NCBI RefSeq assembly: GCF_001039355.2
Contig: NW_019775875.1
Coordinates: forward strand, 47,958-111,957
Direction of reading: 5' to 3'
Length of the DNA: 64,000 nt
Origin: Lingula anatina
Lineage: Eukaryota > Brachiopoda > Lingulata > Lingulida > Lingulidae
Both the position numbers and the translations under genes were made by a program. The notes beneath the pieces were generated by a model. It did no database searches. It was not told the origin of the DNA and worked only from the letters and a program-made list of their open reading frames with translations. Below, in pieces: positions 35,791-47,372 of the stretch. The stretch's first letter is position 1, and each line of letters starts with the position of its first letter.

Positions 35791-35850
35791 TTTGTCATTG
35801 TACATATGCATTTGTCGTTGTGCATATGCTTTTGTCATTGTACATATGCA
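35791..35850. repeat. 20-bp minisatellite, three units
   Basis: Three consecutive 20-bp units of the form TTTGTCATTGTACATATGCA. The middle one differs at a few positions. Confidence 0.85.
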
Positions 35851-36892
35851 TTTCTGCACCTTTGTTGTAGTTATCTTTTTATTTTATTTTTTTAATTTTG
35901 TAACTTTAAGATAGTGCTGCATGGTTCACCATTCTCAGTAAACGAAGAAGGGGGCTAGCGGTATCTGACCAGCTGAGCGTATTTGCGAATATATTACGTG
36001 ACTAGTTCAATCCGAGAAAAATGTTATGTTTTTTACCATTGATTTAAGACAACGAATTAAGTTAACATATGCTTGTCGGAAATTCTTTTACTTTTTGACT
36101 ATTGAATAGCTCTTAATAAAGGAAAAACTTCCCTCTGGCTTATCAAAAATACACAATAACATTTCGCAGACTACAAATCATTTGTTTCCATCCAGACAAA
36201 GCACATAGCTACATGTACATGAACGTAAGCCCATAAAGGCATAAACAAGCTATACAAAAGCAAAGCGATACAACACTGTGTCAATTCAAGCATCAACCCA
36301 GGGTATTATTCTCCATTATTTTTTCTTGCTGAACACAATGCGCCGCTCACACGGCCCTTGCAAACTTAATACCTGTGTACCACGACCAGTAGGCCTACAT
36401 TAAGTTGAGCTGGTTGTGACCATGACAGGTGTGTCTGATGCTGGTTAAATAGGCACAGTAAGGTGTTATACATGTAGGCACCAGGCAAGACAGCTAGGAA
36501 AGAAATCGACCAGTTTCAGAGAGAACTTGGACGTTAAAGCTGAAACTGGAGAGCTTGGCAGTACCTCAGGGTTTGGCTGATATCCTTCGTTAAAAAAGGA
36601 TCTATTAGGTATTGACTCTATTGGGAACAAGTCTTTAAACTCTATCTATAAGTTACCTGCTCTTTTATTCACCAGATATTTAAATATTGCATCGCTACAG
36701 CTAGAAGTAGGCCTATCTAAATTTATTTGAAGGAGCTCTGTAGGTGTAACTTGCATGATATTGTGGGTTAGAAATTTAATTTGTTTACAAAAAGCCTCCT
36801 AGAAAGTTTTACATCTTGATTACATCATATCAGAAATATTATACACATATTGTTAAATATGGCACGTCACGTATTTCTTCAAAGGCCCTGCA

Positions 36893-38026
36893 ATGGACCG
36901 AGATTCGCCAGAAATAGAAGATGCAAAGATAGTCACCGAAGGAGAGACACCTGATATTGAAGCCATAGAAAATGAAAGACTTCTCAATTCTGATGACGAG
37001 GAAGAGGAGATGCAGCGGGAACAAGAAATTTGGGACAGAATCCAGGATATTCAGAAACGATGGCAGGAGGCACGCCAAAGAAAGTAAGGATGAGGTTTTG
37101 TTAGACCCAGTTGATTTACTGAATGTAGTGTTTTTCTTTGCATTATGCTGTGCTCTATGAGATTCGAACCTGTGCTAAACGAGATGCGGTCGTGGCGTAT
37201 GTGGACAGTGCACTATTAGAACATCTCGCGAAGGCAAGGTGTCCTTGGTTTTTATTCTAATAGTAAACAAAACGATAACAAAAAGCAAAACGTATATCAT
37301 CATTAATAATGTAAGTCCAAAGTTTTCTTCTTACATTAATGTTATTTACACTTATAAAGGATTTCATAAATAAGAGAATTGACCCGTAGGTGGAAATATA
37401 TCCTGAAATCATTTGTGTCCGATTATATCTTGTTTATTCTGTGAGCCCCATAAGGCTAATAGACGAAAACAACTCTCATGTCAAATGAATTATCGATTGG
37501 TGCCTTTTTAAATTATTCATAAAAAGCAAGCGATGAATACTTGAATTGTGAATAACAAAGTAGGTGTAGCCAATATTTATGCCTTGTGAAAGTAATCTCC
37601 GTTGAGAATAATACAACCCGTGAAGTGTGCTTTTCAAAATTGATGAGAAATCCTGTCCAACTGGGGGTCACAGAATAATGCACGAGTCAATATATTGCTG
37701 TTTATTCTGCTTGCTAAATCATCTGAATTGGAAAAGACTCGGATGTTATCTGCAACACAAACGAATGTGAAGAAAGCCTTGTAGATGTGAGACTTTTCAT
37801 TCATTTATTTCAAGACATCACTCTTTATATGCATAGCACGCACACGTGGTTTCTTTTTCAGATAACAACATTTGGACCTTTAACGGTTGCAAGTAAACCA
37901 TTCGTGGAGTGCATTGTTTTGCTTTTCCTTTATAGGCTGCAGTTAACACAAAAGCAAGCAGAAATGGTGAAGCGATGGAAGGCAAGAGCCGCCGAAAAGG
38001 CACAAACCATTGCAAAGAAGACCTGA
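36893..38026 (+). CDS. small acidic/coiled-coil protein, unknown family
   Basis: Two exons, 36893-37083 and 37936-38026, giving 93 aa. Donor AA|GTAAGG and acceptor TTTATAG|G join in phase 2. Residues 1-40 are acidic (D/E-rich with an S-D-D-E-E-E-E run). Residues 41-93 are a charged, Gln/Lys/Arg-rich heptad-like helix ending A-K-K-T. No signal peptide or membrane segment. I do not recognise it. A short out-of-frame ATG lies 34 nt upstream of the start. The first exon could extend into a 5'UTR exon not identified. Confidence 0.65.
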
Positions 38027-41000
38027 CTGTAGCTCATAACTCGGCATCATAAATATACCTGAGGCAATCTGAACTGGTTTACGCAAGGACGTCGACGTCC
38101 AGTGCGACCAATTCCAATGTAATAAATTTCGTTGTGAGATGGCAGTAAGAATATCGTAAAATAAACAAACTGAAGGACCATCTTTAGTAAATTTCATCCA
38201 CAAAGATCAATGCAATTGTTGGAGTTTGTACTATAGAGAAAAATGCCATGACTGGAATATCAGAGGGTGACTTGGAACATATAAAGATGACTTAAGTGTT
38301 ATTTCTGTTAGTTAGTCATTTTAATTAACATTAAAATGTCCTGTCTATACTGTGTGTGCCAGTTTTTTAAAAGAATGAACTTTGTTTTTGTTGACCATCT
38401 ATGATGCTGAACGCAATCGCACATTCGTAGAAAAAAAGATACAAGTCTCGTGAGCACGCAGTTTTAGACTGAAAATTGGGTAAAAATTGCACAATTCGAA
38501 GACCACAAAACACAGAAACTCCAATTTGTCTGTGTGCACAGTTGAAGCCTGTTATCAAATCGAAATAAAGAAATTGATACAGCCAGTTTTCATATAACAA
38601 AGATATTTCAGATATTTGATATCAGTGATGATCAAAGATAGTTCATGTAAAACGTGATTTTTCTTTTTTGTGTATTTATTTTTAATTATCTTTTTTTTAT
38701 TTTATGTTATTTATCTTTTTTGTGCTAAAACTTGATATGTGTGATGTAAAAATTAAATGCAAAAGAAAAGGACACATGTTATATAAGATAAATAGTGTTG
38801 TTGTGATTTTATGGCAGGTTGAATAAGAGGAATCGCGATAAACGCACCATCAAAATTGTGTTAGGTGAGACGGCAGTGCCAAAGCAGAATGGAAGACTGT
38901 GCACTGAATAAGGGGAAAGAAGTTTATTTGTTGATCATTTCATAATTTCATTCAAAAACAATGAAATACATACAGTTGAATACATGTACATGTAGTAGGT
39001 ACATTAACTCTGTCTTAAAGTATAAAACGCCACTTGAACATTATTGACAAATTAGGCAAGTTGCTGTCAACACATGGATATATGCAAAATGTCATGAATC
39101 CACCATCTACATACGGTCCTCATACGGTCGTCACCTCAGCTTTATCCTCTATCCGTATGAAAACATTGGAGCATACGCAAAAAAACTGCCGAGATGCATG
39201 TTCAAAGATAGCTGTATTCTGCAACAGGTAAGAATTTATCTATTAAAATTAGGCCTACTTATCTGAATAACAATTTTTGCCCAATTCTCAAAATTAGTTG
39301 TGAACTATATTCAACAGCACAACCGTAAATTTGCGGTCAATGAGTATACCAAACTAAGGTCTCAAAGTTGTGTTAACTAACTTGAATCACAGCGCTTTCT
39401 TGTCTATCAGCAGGCATCAAAATATTTGCGAAGCTCCACGCGGAGAAAGAAATGTTGTTACCTAGTTAATTTATGTAATATTTTAAGGGTAACGAACAAC
39501 AGAAAAAAGCCTAGATACGTTCATCTGACACTTTCCAGTGGCGTTTGCTTTCTGTGCAAACAGCCGCTGCATGCATACGAGTGGCTAGAGTGTTAATGTG
39601 ATAATCCGCTCTCTGCTGGACGTCTTCTTTACCAGTCAAACTTGGAGTGTTTATGAACGTTGAATTAAAAAGAAATAGTTGCTGTATCGAGGTGGGCCTT
39701 TTGTCAACGACGCTGAGCAATGTGTAAAATCTGGTAGTCTAACGTTTCTCCTCTGCCACCCCTTACGGTACGATGGGATGNACCTAACTGATTTAATTCA
39801 TTGTAATTTTTGTTCAAATAAATATTTTAATATAATAGGTAGATCGGTAAAAAAAAGAATGACTATTGTCGTATTAAGTATAATTTGGTAACCAGATACT
39901 GATGCAAATTCGATCAGCTGAACAACTTAAAGTTTTTTATAAAGGGAACAAGTGATTTATGTTCTAATCGTCCGGAATGCAACATGGAACGCCTCTTATT
40001 CTGGAGAAAAGAGTGAACTTTAACATTAATTGGCTTTTGCTGATTAAGGGAATTCAGTTTTGAGAGTAATTTATCTTTCACATTCTATCAGCAAATGTCG
40101 GTAATGAGCTCAAAATCCCATCACTACGTTTCTTCGTCCTCAGAAATAAAATAACAGATCGTTTATCCTTAGACACATTAAACAAACTGGATCATAGATT
40201 ACACCAATTGTGGGGTTCAAAATGACTGTAATGGTTCTCAGGCCTGAAAGGAGAAACACTCAAACGTATTTTTTTCTTATACCAACTCTTTTTGCCCCTG
40301 AGTGCAAGAAAGGTTGACTTATAACGTTATAATGCATTGAAGCAAGAACGACAACTGTAGGTACGTAAATGGAAAAGGAATCTGTACGATATGACGACCA
40401 ACTTGATGAGATTTGCTTATGCTTTTGCTGATGTGCATTCTCATTATATAGAAAAGAAGGATCTGTGATTGAAATTGGCGTTAACTCATGCACTTTCTAA
40501 ATTATTTGTTAAATCCACCTACGGAAATATCGTTATACACCAATCATTTAACTTAATGTGGTTTTAAAAAGCAATGCGCTTGAGTTGCTGTCAAAATAAG
40601 AACTGTACACTTAAGCCTCAGGTATATATTTTCCAGATTAATGTGCTTCAAGAAAATATTATTTGGAAATAATTTCTCTAAGTTGTGCGATGGTTAAAGG
40701 GACGATAATGTCGAACGGCCTAATACAGTTGGCCGTGTCTGTAGGCTTACGTCCATATCAAATACTTACTCCGCAAAACTACAGACTACATAGAGCTATC
40801 CATCTCTATCTCTGTCTTACTCTCTCACTCCAGTCCCATAACCCCCTTATACAACAATGGATCCACGGAATGCTGATTATTGCCAGACTACCACATGCGT
40901 CGTAGTTTTGAAAATTGCCAAAAGCAATAAAGGCGGAGTGTTTCTAAATACATTTTAGCAGTTATAATGTTGAGGGGAAAAATTCAGTCTTAGGAAAAGC

Positions 41001-42175
41001 AGGAAAATGGGCCATAAGACAAAGGACTTCTTTTTAAAAGTTGTGTATAGAGAATCAGATATATACCATCTTAAAAGTTTGCAGTGTAGTTGCAAATAAA
41101 AGTCTTTGAGTACCGGCCCAAACCACCGCCTCGTTCTTATTTTAAAACAGAAAATGACAAAGAATTGCTTCAATTGTCTCTTCTGCTAAAAAATTTGGGA
41201 CTTTTTCTATGACGAAATCTTGAGAATGTCTCCTTAATTTGTAAATGGATCTAAAAACACTTAAAACTCATGTCTTTAAATCAGTTGCAAACCATTAACG
41301 AAAATACTATAAACATTTAAAACGAAAAGAACAAAATCGATGAGACATATGTCAATCTCCGGTATAAGTCGTACTCTTTCAAAGAGGGTGGTGGGGGTGG
41401 TGGAGAGGAATAGGTACTGTATTTTGACCAGTTTTTCGGCAGACTGTTTGCATCACATCCGGCTTGATTTTTTAAGGACGGGTAATGGAACTTACAAACC
41501 CCGAAGGTCTCAAAATGAAATATTCCAATTGTAATGCGTCGATCAGACTAAATCCACGTATGAGGCTGCGTCTTTCCATTTTTTAATCAAATTAGTGTAG
41601 GTTAAGCCAGTGACAGCACTCCAAACAGCTCCCATACATGTATTTGTGCGTCACCACCGCTTTGGTTAATAGAATTAAGAAAGGATAGATATTTTGTCTT
41701 CAAAGCCTTGCTTAGTTATATCCATGCAAGCTTAACACTAAAGGGTTAAGGGATAGAGGTAGCCGGGATGGGAACTGCAGCCTTGTATCACCAACTTTAC
41801 ATTTAAGGTTTCTGAAATAATTCGTCTGTATATGGCTAAATTGTTGACATTCATCTGAAAAAAAAATCAAACCGATTTTGGTTGATCTTCTGTTTCATTT
41901 TTTTTTCTTAATAGTGCCCTTTGTGGCCTAGAATTAACAGTTCTAGTTCATTTACGAAAGTGTTACTCACACCTAGTTCCACTCTTTTCATAATGTTATA
42001 TCCTAACATTGTGCTACTTTTTGAGATGATCCTTTCGTAGGCAAAATTCTTTTATATTGATAATCTCGAGAAGAAATGTACTGTTTTTTAAGCCGAGTTT
42101 TTCTCATTACGTTTATTCATTCTAAAATTTTCATCAATTCATTGTTCGACATAGATAACTATGCATTCACTTCAG
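38027..42175. other. no gene firmly seen; should hold 5' exon(s) of the next gene
   Basis: The plus-strand PLAC-like gene starting at 42176 needs an upstream exon with a phase-1 donor and a signal peptide. I found no convincing one here. A frame at 39034-39231 ends at a good donor (AACAG|GTAAGA) but lacks a hydrophobic leader. One ambiguous base (N) sits at 39781. Confidence 0.4.
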
Positions 42176-43896
42176 CATTCCATGGTAAGAACAATGCAGT
42201 TGAAAAAAGTCCAGCCCATCCAGATCCGCCTGAAGCTAAGTGTCGAGACAACACCGAGGCCTGTCAGTCCATTACAACTGGCATGTGTTATCATAGGCTA
42301 AATCGCAAGAAGTGTTGTCAAGCTTGTCAAAGGCTTATGACACCCAAGACTGTTCCGGGTAAGGCTAAAATCAAGAAGACATTCTATTACTAAGCCATTT
42401 ATCGCATGTTAATTTCTCCATTTTGACTGAAAATTACCGAAGAACCCTTTTCACTTGATCCCCGTGCTACTTATGGGGAAATTTGATACCTGCTGGTGGT
42501 CTCCATTCTAGTTATGATGGAACCTAGATGTCATAAGTGTGTGATCGTTTTGTCTTTTAGCTCAGAAATCCAACCTGCATATCAGAAATGCTTCCAAATC
42601 AATGGATACCTATAGCAACATTGTCTTGATTTTACTAAAGACTAAATCACACTAAATCACTTGCGATCCCTGAAAACTTAAAAGGAAGCCTGTTTGACCT
42701 GGTGTTAAATGAGGCTTATTTTTTACGTGGGGTCAACGATTTAAGTTGGTCTTACACGAGGATTGTTATAATGTGGTGCAATAAGAACTGGAGCAATTAA
42801 TTTCACTGAAGAGGTGGGGTGTTTATTTTCTTTTTTTTTTTATATAGGTTGCGAATACGGTGATCGTTCGCCTCTCTGTCGTAAAATCTCAAACCGACAA
42901 TGCTACAGAGCTATCTATCGCCATTATTGCTGCGCAACTTGCAATGATTACAAGCGACGACTCGGAGCAGGAAAAGGTAGAGATACAGACATTGATATTT
43001 GCAAATACGACATGTTTTTTCTTTATCTTGAAACACCAATAAAGATATAACTTGCGCTTGACTCTAACAATGTGATTTTACTGAATTTCGGAACAGGCTC
43101 TCTTACTAGAACCGAAGCATTGTTTAACTTCTCTTTAAGATAAAGAAAAAAAACTGAAAAATAAACGTATGAATGGCCTGTACTAACCAAAAAGGTCAAT
43201 TGTACAGCGACTTCGTCTCATATTCAGGCATAGTTTTCAAGGGTTTTAAGTCCAAATTGTTTTTCCCGTTTTCAGACTGTTTATACGGAGACCGTGCCGG
43301 GACGTGTGCTCCTATCGACCAAAACAGCAACCTATGCTACACCGTTTACAACAGAAACATTTGTTGTAAAACCTGCTCTAAGTACGAAGTGAACATTCCC
43401 GGTACGATTCAAGACGGTTTAAATTATACACAAGTCATTTGAAGTCAAAACATTTAATATAAGGCAGTCGAAAAACTTGATAATTTGCCAGTAGATGAGG
43501 TACATTTACGGCCCTTTTTATTTAAGATGTTAAAAAATTCTTACTTGTTCTTACCCTGTGGATAGATTCATTATTCATTTTGATTTTAAAACGGGCTTTA
43601 AGTATAGATAGAATTAACTGGATATTTTATTTTTATCATAGATACAATTAACAGGCATTTTTCACTTATTACAATATTCAATTTATGACATTTCAGGTTG
43701 TCGGTATGGGAACTCGAAAGTGATGTTTCAAAATGAGTTGGGAGCCTTCACTTGCGATACATATGCCAAATTCTTTGGAAAAATTTACAGTTGCAAAATC
43801 AAACAGTTTCGTAGACTTTGTTGCAAAACATGTGCAAACGTTGACATTTCTATAAAAAACACCCGATTCAACTCAATTTCATACACTTTTGTTTAG
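42176..43896 (+). CDS. PLAC-like Cys-module secreted protein (5' incomplete)
   Basis: Four exons, 42176-42358, 42848-42976, 43277-43401 (or 43276 start, which keeps phase 1) and 43697-43896, all joined in phase 1, giving about 211 residues with a TAG at 43894. Each carries one module of the form C-x2-G-(D/N)-...-C-...-C-Y-...-C-C-x-T-C. The second exon is 129 nt, the same as three exons of the minus-strand gene at 32302-35120, and the last module is longer in both genes, so these are paralogues. The first exon lacks the G-D and begins in a Pro-rich spacer. An in-frame ATG at 42076 with hydrophobic residues could be an alternative start, but a spliced signal-peptide exon is likelier. Confidence 0.75.
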
Positions 43897-44282
43897 AAAT
43901 AGTACTTTTTGGGTGTACAAGACCACAGTGAGGTCGTAACTTAAGTATTTTCGTATGTTACAGCCGATGTTACATGCTTCCTTTAACAACAGGGCCCCGT
44001 TTCACAAATGGAATTGGGTTGAAAGTGGGTCTTAATTTTAACACAAGAAAGGTACTGTACTTCGACCCAGAAAAAAGTGCTAGTCCATTTAGATGAGGAT
44101 GTTGGACCTGTTGAAAAATTAGCAAAAAATTTGACCGAAAGTTGCTACTTTTTAGTGGCTTTTCAATGACTTAACCTTGATGAAGAAAGACTTAGAACTT
44201 CCGTTTTGAAGAAAGTACAAAATTTTCACAAAACATTTTTGCGTTTGTGTAAATCAGAGCCTAGTAACCATCCATGTAGTTC

Positions 44283-44510
44283 TAGGGCTCATTCCCAATA
44301 AAGTTATCGTGCTACGTAGAACGATCCAACTTTCGCTTAATGCAATCAGATTAACACGCCTCCTCTTGTTTCCAACGTACCCGTATAATCACCAACTTTA
44401 TGTATTCTACCCAACGCCGGGAGGAGGTATATTAATCTGCTAATATGATTGCATTCAGCGAATTGGATAGATCTACGTAAGCTCATAGTTTCATTGAGAA
44501 TGAGCCTCTA
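44283..44510. mobile_element. fold-back (long palindrome) element, copy B
   Basis: Starts TAGGGCTCATTCCCAATAAA and ends with the complement of TAGAGGCTCATTCTCAATGA. Internal pairs are CTACGTAGA with TCTACGTA, TTAATGCAATCA with TGATTGCATT, and CGCCTCCTC with GAGGAGG. Arms are about 100 bp. The start resembles copy A at 15331 (AGGGxxCATTCCCA), so the two may belong to one family. Confidence 0.65.
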
Positions 44511-44612
44511 CAACCTACTCTTTTGTAACATGTAAGTAAAGTCACGTAAGCAAACACATTACGATGCGTGTCCAGTCGTTATTTGATTGCACTGATGGTT
44601 CCAAGAAATCAA

Positions 44613-44657
44613 TGTGTGTGTATGTGTGTGTGTGTGTGTGTGTGGGGGGGGGGGGGG
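44613..44657. repeat. (GT)n followed by poly-G
   Basis: GT dinucleotides (one interruption) running into 14 G residues. Confidence 0.9.
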
Positions 44658-46660
44658 CTCTATGGGCTCGAACCCCTTGTATTCGAATTTGGATTGCAGT
44701 CGTTAGGAAAGTTGATTGCTTGACCATGTTACTACCCTCTACCAGGTCCGAAGATTAATTTTTCACTAGATATTAACAGATATGCCTCTGGTTAAATTAA
44801 CAATTATCCTCTGCACAGCGAAAACGTCCAAATAATAATAAAAATAATAATAATAATAATAACTGTGGCCCTGGTAGAGGGTACCTTGTTACGGACTTAA
44901 AGTGATATTCTTTCAATACATCCGTTTCACTGTAGGAAAGCAATTAACTGTACTTTTTTTTCGCGGAATAAGAGAGGAAGAAAATCCGATCCAGGAAACC
45001 ATTTCATTTATACTGCTTAGTATAAGGATAAAAGTAGCATCAGGCCCTTCTCCTAGCCGAGACTCCACGCAACAACACTTGTCTAGGTTGCCGCACACGC
45101 CCGGAGATGCGGAAAATGCATTAATCAGCAAATAAATTATATTCTACTGAACCTAGTGAGGATGAAAAGCTTTCTCATGGCTTAGGAGATTAACTTGAAC
45201 TGGTTCTTCTTTTGATTCTAGTCATAACACCAAGGGGAAGTCGGAAGAAGCTGTCACATCACGTCTTTATGTATTATTCTGTATTTTTTTTTTTCCTGGG
45301 TAGGGGGGGGTTTACTATATAAAGTTCACTGGCCTTTTAATATTGTATTTCAGATTTTTGTGTCGCAAGGAAGGCGAAATTCATACTAAAGTATGCATAC
45401 CAAAGGCATCCCTTTGTACTCGGATATGGATGATATTGTCATGGAAAGCGAATAAATTTCACGCTGAAGGCTAGCGCACAACCCCAGTGTAACTAAGTTA
45501 GTAAGTCCCATAGAACAAAACATTCGAATAAGGAGGCTGGATACGCAGTTATATACGCATGTAGCAAGAGAAAATTAAAATGAGATTTTTTTTCATTGAT
45601 GATAATTATCAAGCACAACCTGAAAATTTTCTTCCTGCCACCAGTGGAATAACAACTTATGTTAGTCTGACGAAAGCCTACGTCCATTTTGCCCGCAAGC
45701 TCACGGTAGGAAGAGAATATTTAGCTTGAGCTTAAGTTATATGCATCTGAACATTTTAGCTCAAATTTTTTTTCTTAAATGGGTAAACTTGGAACCCATT
45801 TAAAATGAGATGACGGTGTAGTCTTTTCCAGCATTTCACATATCGTAGGAAAAAACAATTTTTGAATCTACATTTCTGATCACTTAGGATCTAATCCTTG
45901 AACATTAAAGAAGTGCGCACGACTGTATTTAATCTCTCTTTTGTTCGATAAAACGACAGCAAATTTTGGGCCACTGTTCCATTGCTATAGAGAAGATGAA
46001 GGCTGAATCATAAGATACATAAATCGCAATCTTAGTTTTTAGATAGCAGGAAATGTACGAGACAGGCGTCCTTAAAACCGCATTCCGATTTTCATTTATC
46101 TAGTAAGTATAACTTCAGTGACGGGGAGTAAATTAGGTCACTCAGAAGGTAATGACATAAATAATAATGATAACAACATAGAATGTCGTTCCTGACTGTA
46201 TGTATAGGCTCCGTATATCGACTGATATGGAGCCTAGACCTACAATGTAGCAATTTTGCTATTCTTGTGGGATGTAACCATATAATCTGTAGCAAAAATA
46301 CATCATCTACAAACAAACGCACATCTTAATCCAATTAGGGACAGCATTTTGCTCAAATCATTTGCAAGTGGCAATTCCTTCGAGAAATCGGGCGTTAACT
46401 GCCTGTTTGGTCTTGGAACTGTACCATGTCCATCCCTTGGGCTAAAAAGAACCCTTATAAGTCTGCAGTGGCAGTCAAATATTAGCTGCAATTAACGAAA
46501 ACACGTAACTTTAATCGCTGATGGATCCATTGTTTTAAATAAATTGTGCTTTCATATAAATGTTAATTTAATATAAAATAGTAGACAAGGACACCTTTAC
46601 TATGTACGTAGGAATGTAAAATTGCTCTGTACTCGTTTCTCTGGTTTCCTTTTTTTTTTT

Positions 46661-46924
46661 NNNNNNNNNNNNNNNNNNNNNNNNNNNNNNNNNNNNNNNN
46701 NNNNNNNNNNNNNNNNNNNNNNNNNNNNNNNNNNNNNNNNNNNNNNNNNNNNNNNNNNNNNNNNNNNNNNNNNNNNNNNNNNNNNNNNNNNNNNNNNNNN
46801 NNNNNNNNNNNNNNNNNNNNNNNNNNNNNNNNNNNNNNNNNNNNNNNNNNNNNNNNNNNNNNNNNNNNNNNNNNNNNNNNNNNNNNNNNNNNNNNNNNNN
46901 NNNNNNNNNNNNNNNNNNNNNNNN
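46661..46924. other. assembly gap (264 N)
   Basis: Unresolved bases between a 10-T run and a 14-G run. The right flank continues G/C-homopolymer-rich to 47036. Open frames crossing it are artefacts. Confidence 0.98.
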
Positions 46925-47328
46925 GGGGGGGGGGGGGGTGGGAGAGAGAAGGGGACACGTGCACCCCCCCAAAGCTGGGGCTGGGGTGGGGGGTCGGGAG
47001 GAATACAGCCCCCTGTGCCCCCCCCCCCCCCCCCCACCACCACCACCTGAATCGGCCACTCCAGTACTGTTTTTAAATAAGAGGAACTATTGCCACTGTT
47101 ATTTGTATTCGTGCCAATCCCTATGTCCTTAACCTTCGAATTTACCAGACAAGGTCACGTGCAATTTATCTAAAGCCGGATTTAACCAGCGTTTAAACTT
47201 CTTTCCGATTGTAGAACACATCAATACCACAACTAACTGACTCAAAGCACACGGATATGGTAATTGACTAATTTGCCAAACAGGATCCACTATTTATTAA
47301 ACCACATCCGTAAGGTGACGGTAACTAG

Positions 47329-47336
47329 TATATAAG
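47329..47336 (+). promoter_or_regulatory. TATA box (TATATAAG)
   Basis: TATATAAG ends 37 nt before the start codon of the secreted modular gene, so with a normal 25-30 nt spacing the 5'UTR would be only about 10-15 nt. A strong TATA with a short leader is typical of highly expressed, tissue-restricted secreted genes. Confidence 0.65.
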
Positions 47337-47372
47337 AGAAACTTACTTTGGCGGCTGGAACGCACGGTAAAC

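Larger units (their letters stand above)
35121..36892. other. no gene seen
   Basis: 5' flank of the minus-strand VYT/PLAC gene and of the plus-strand coiled-coil gene. Apart from the 20-bp minisatellite I see no gene, RNA or domain. Short frames are chance. Confidence 0.45.
43897..47328. other. no gene seen; contains fold-back element, repeats and gap
   Basis: Frames at 44.9-46.5 kb lack domains or splice support. The region contains the fold-back element at 44283, a GT/G tract, an (AAT)n near 44834 and the N gap. Sequence inside the gap is unknown and could hold exons. Confidence 0.45.

Noticed and set aside
42076-42175. ATG at 42076 as the true start of the plus-strand Cys-module gene
   Set aside because: The hydrophobic stretch is broken and a good phase-1 acceptor follows at 42175, so a spliced upstream exon is more likely.
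32302-43896. Cys-rich modules as ShK or conotoxin-like toxins
   Set aside because: The C-C-x2-C ending and G-D spacing fit PLAC-like modules in a multi-domain secreted protein better than any toxin fold.
46563-47059. Several long open frames crossing 46661-46924 on both strands
   Set aside because: They exist only because the N gap has no stop codons; the flanks are homopolymers.
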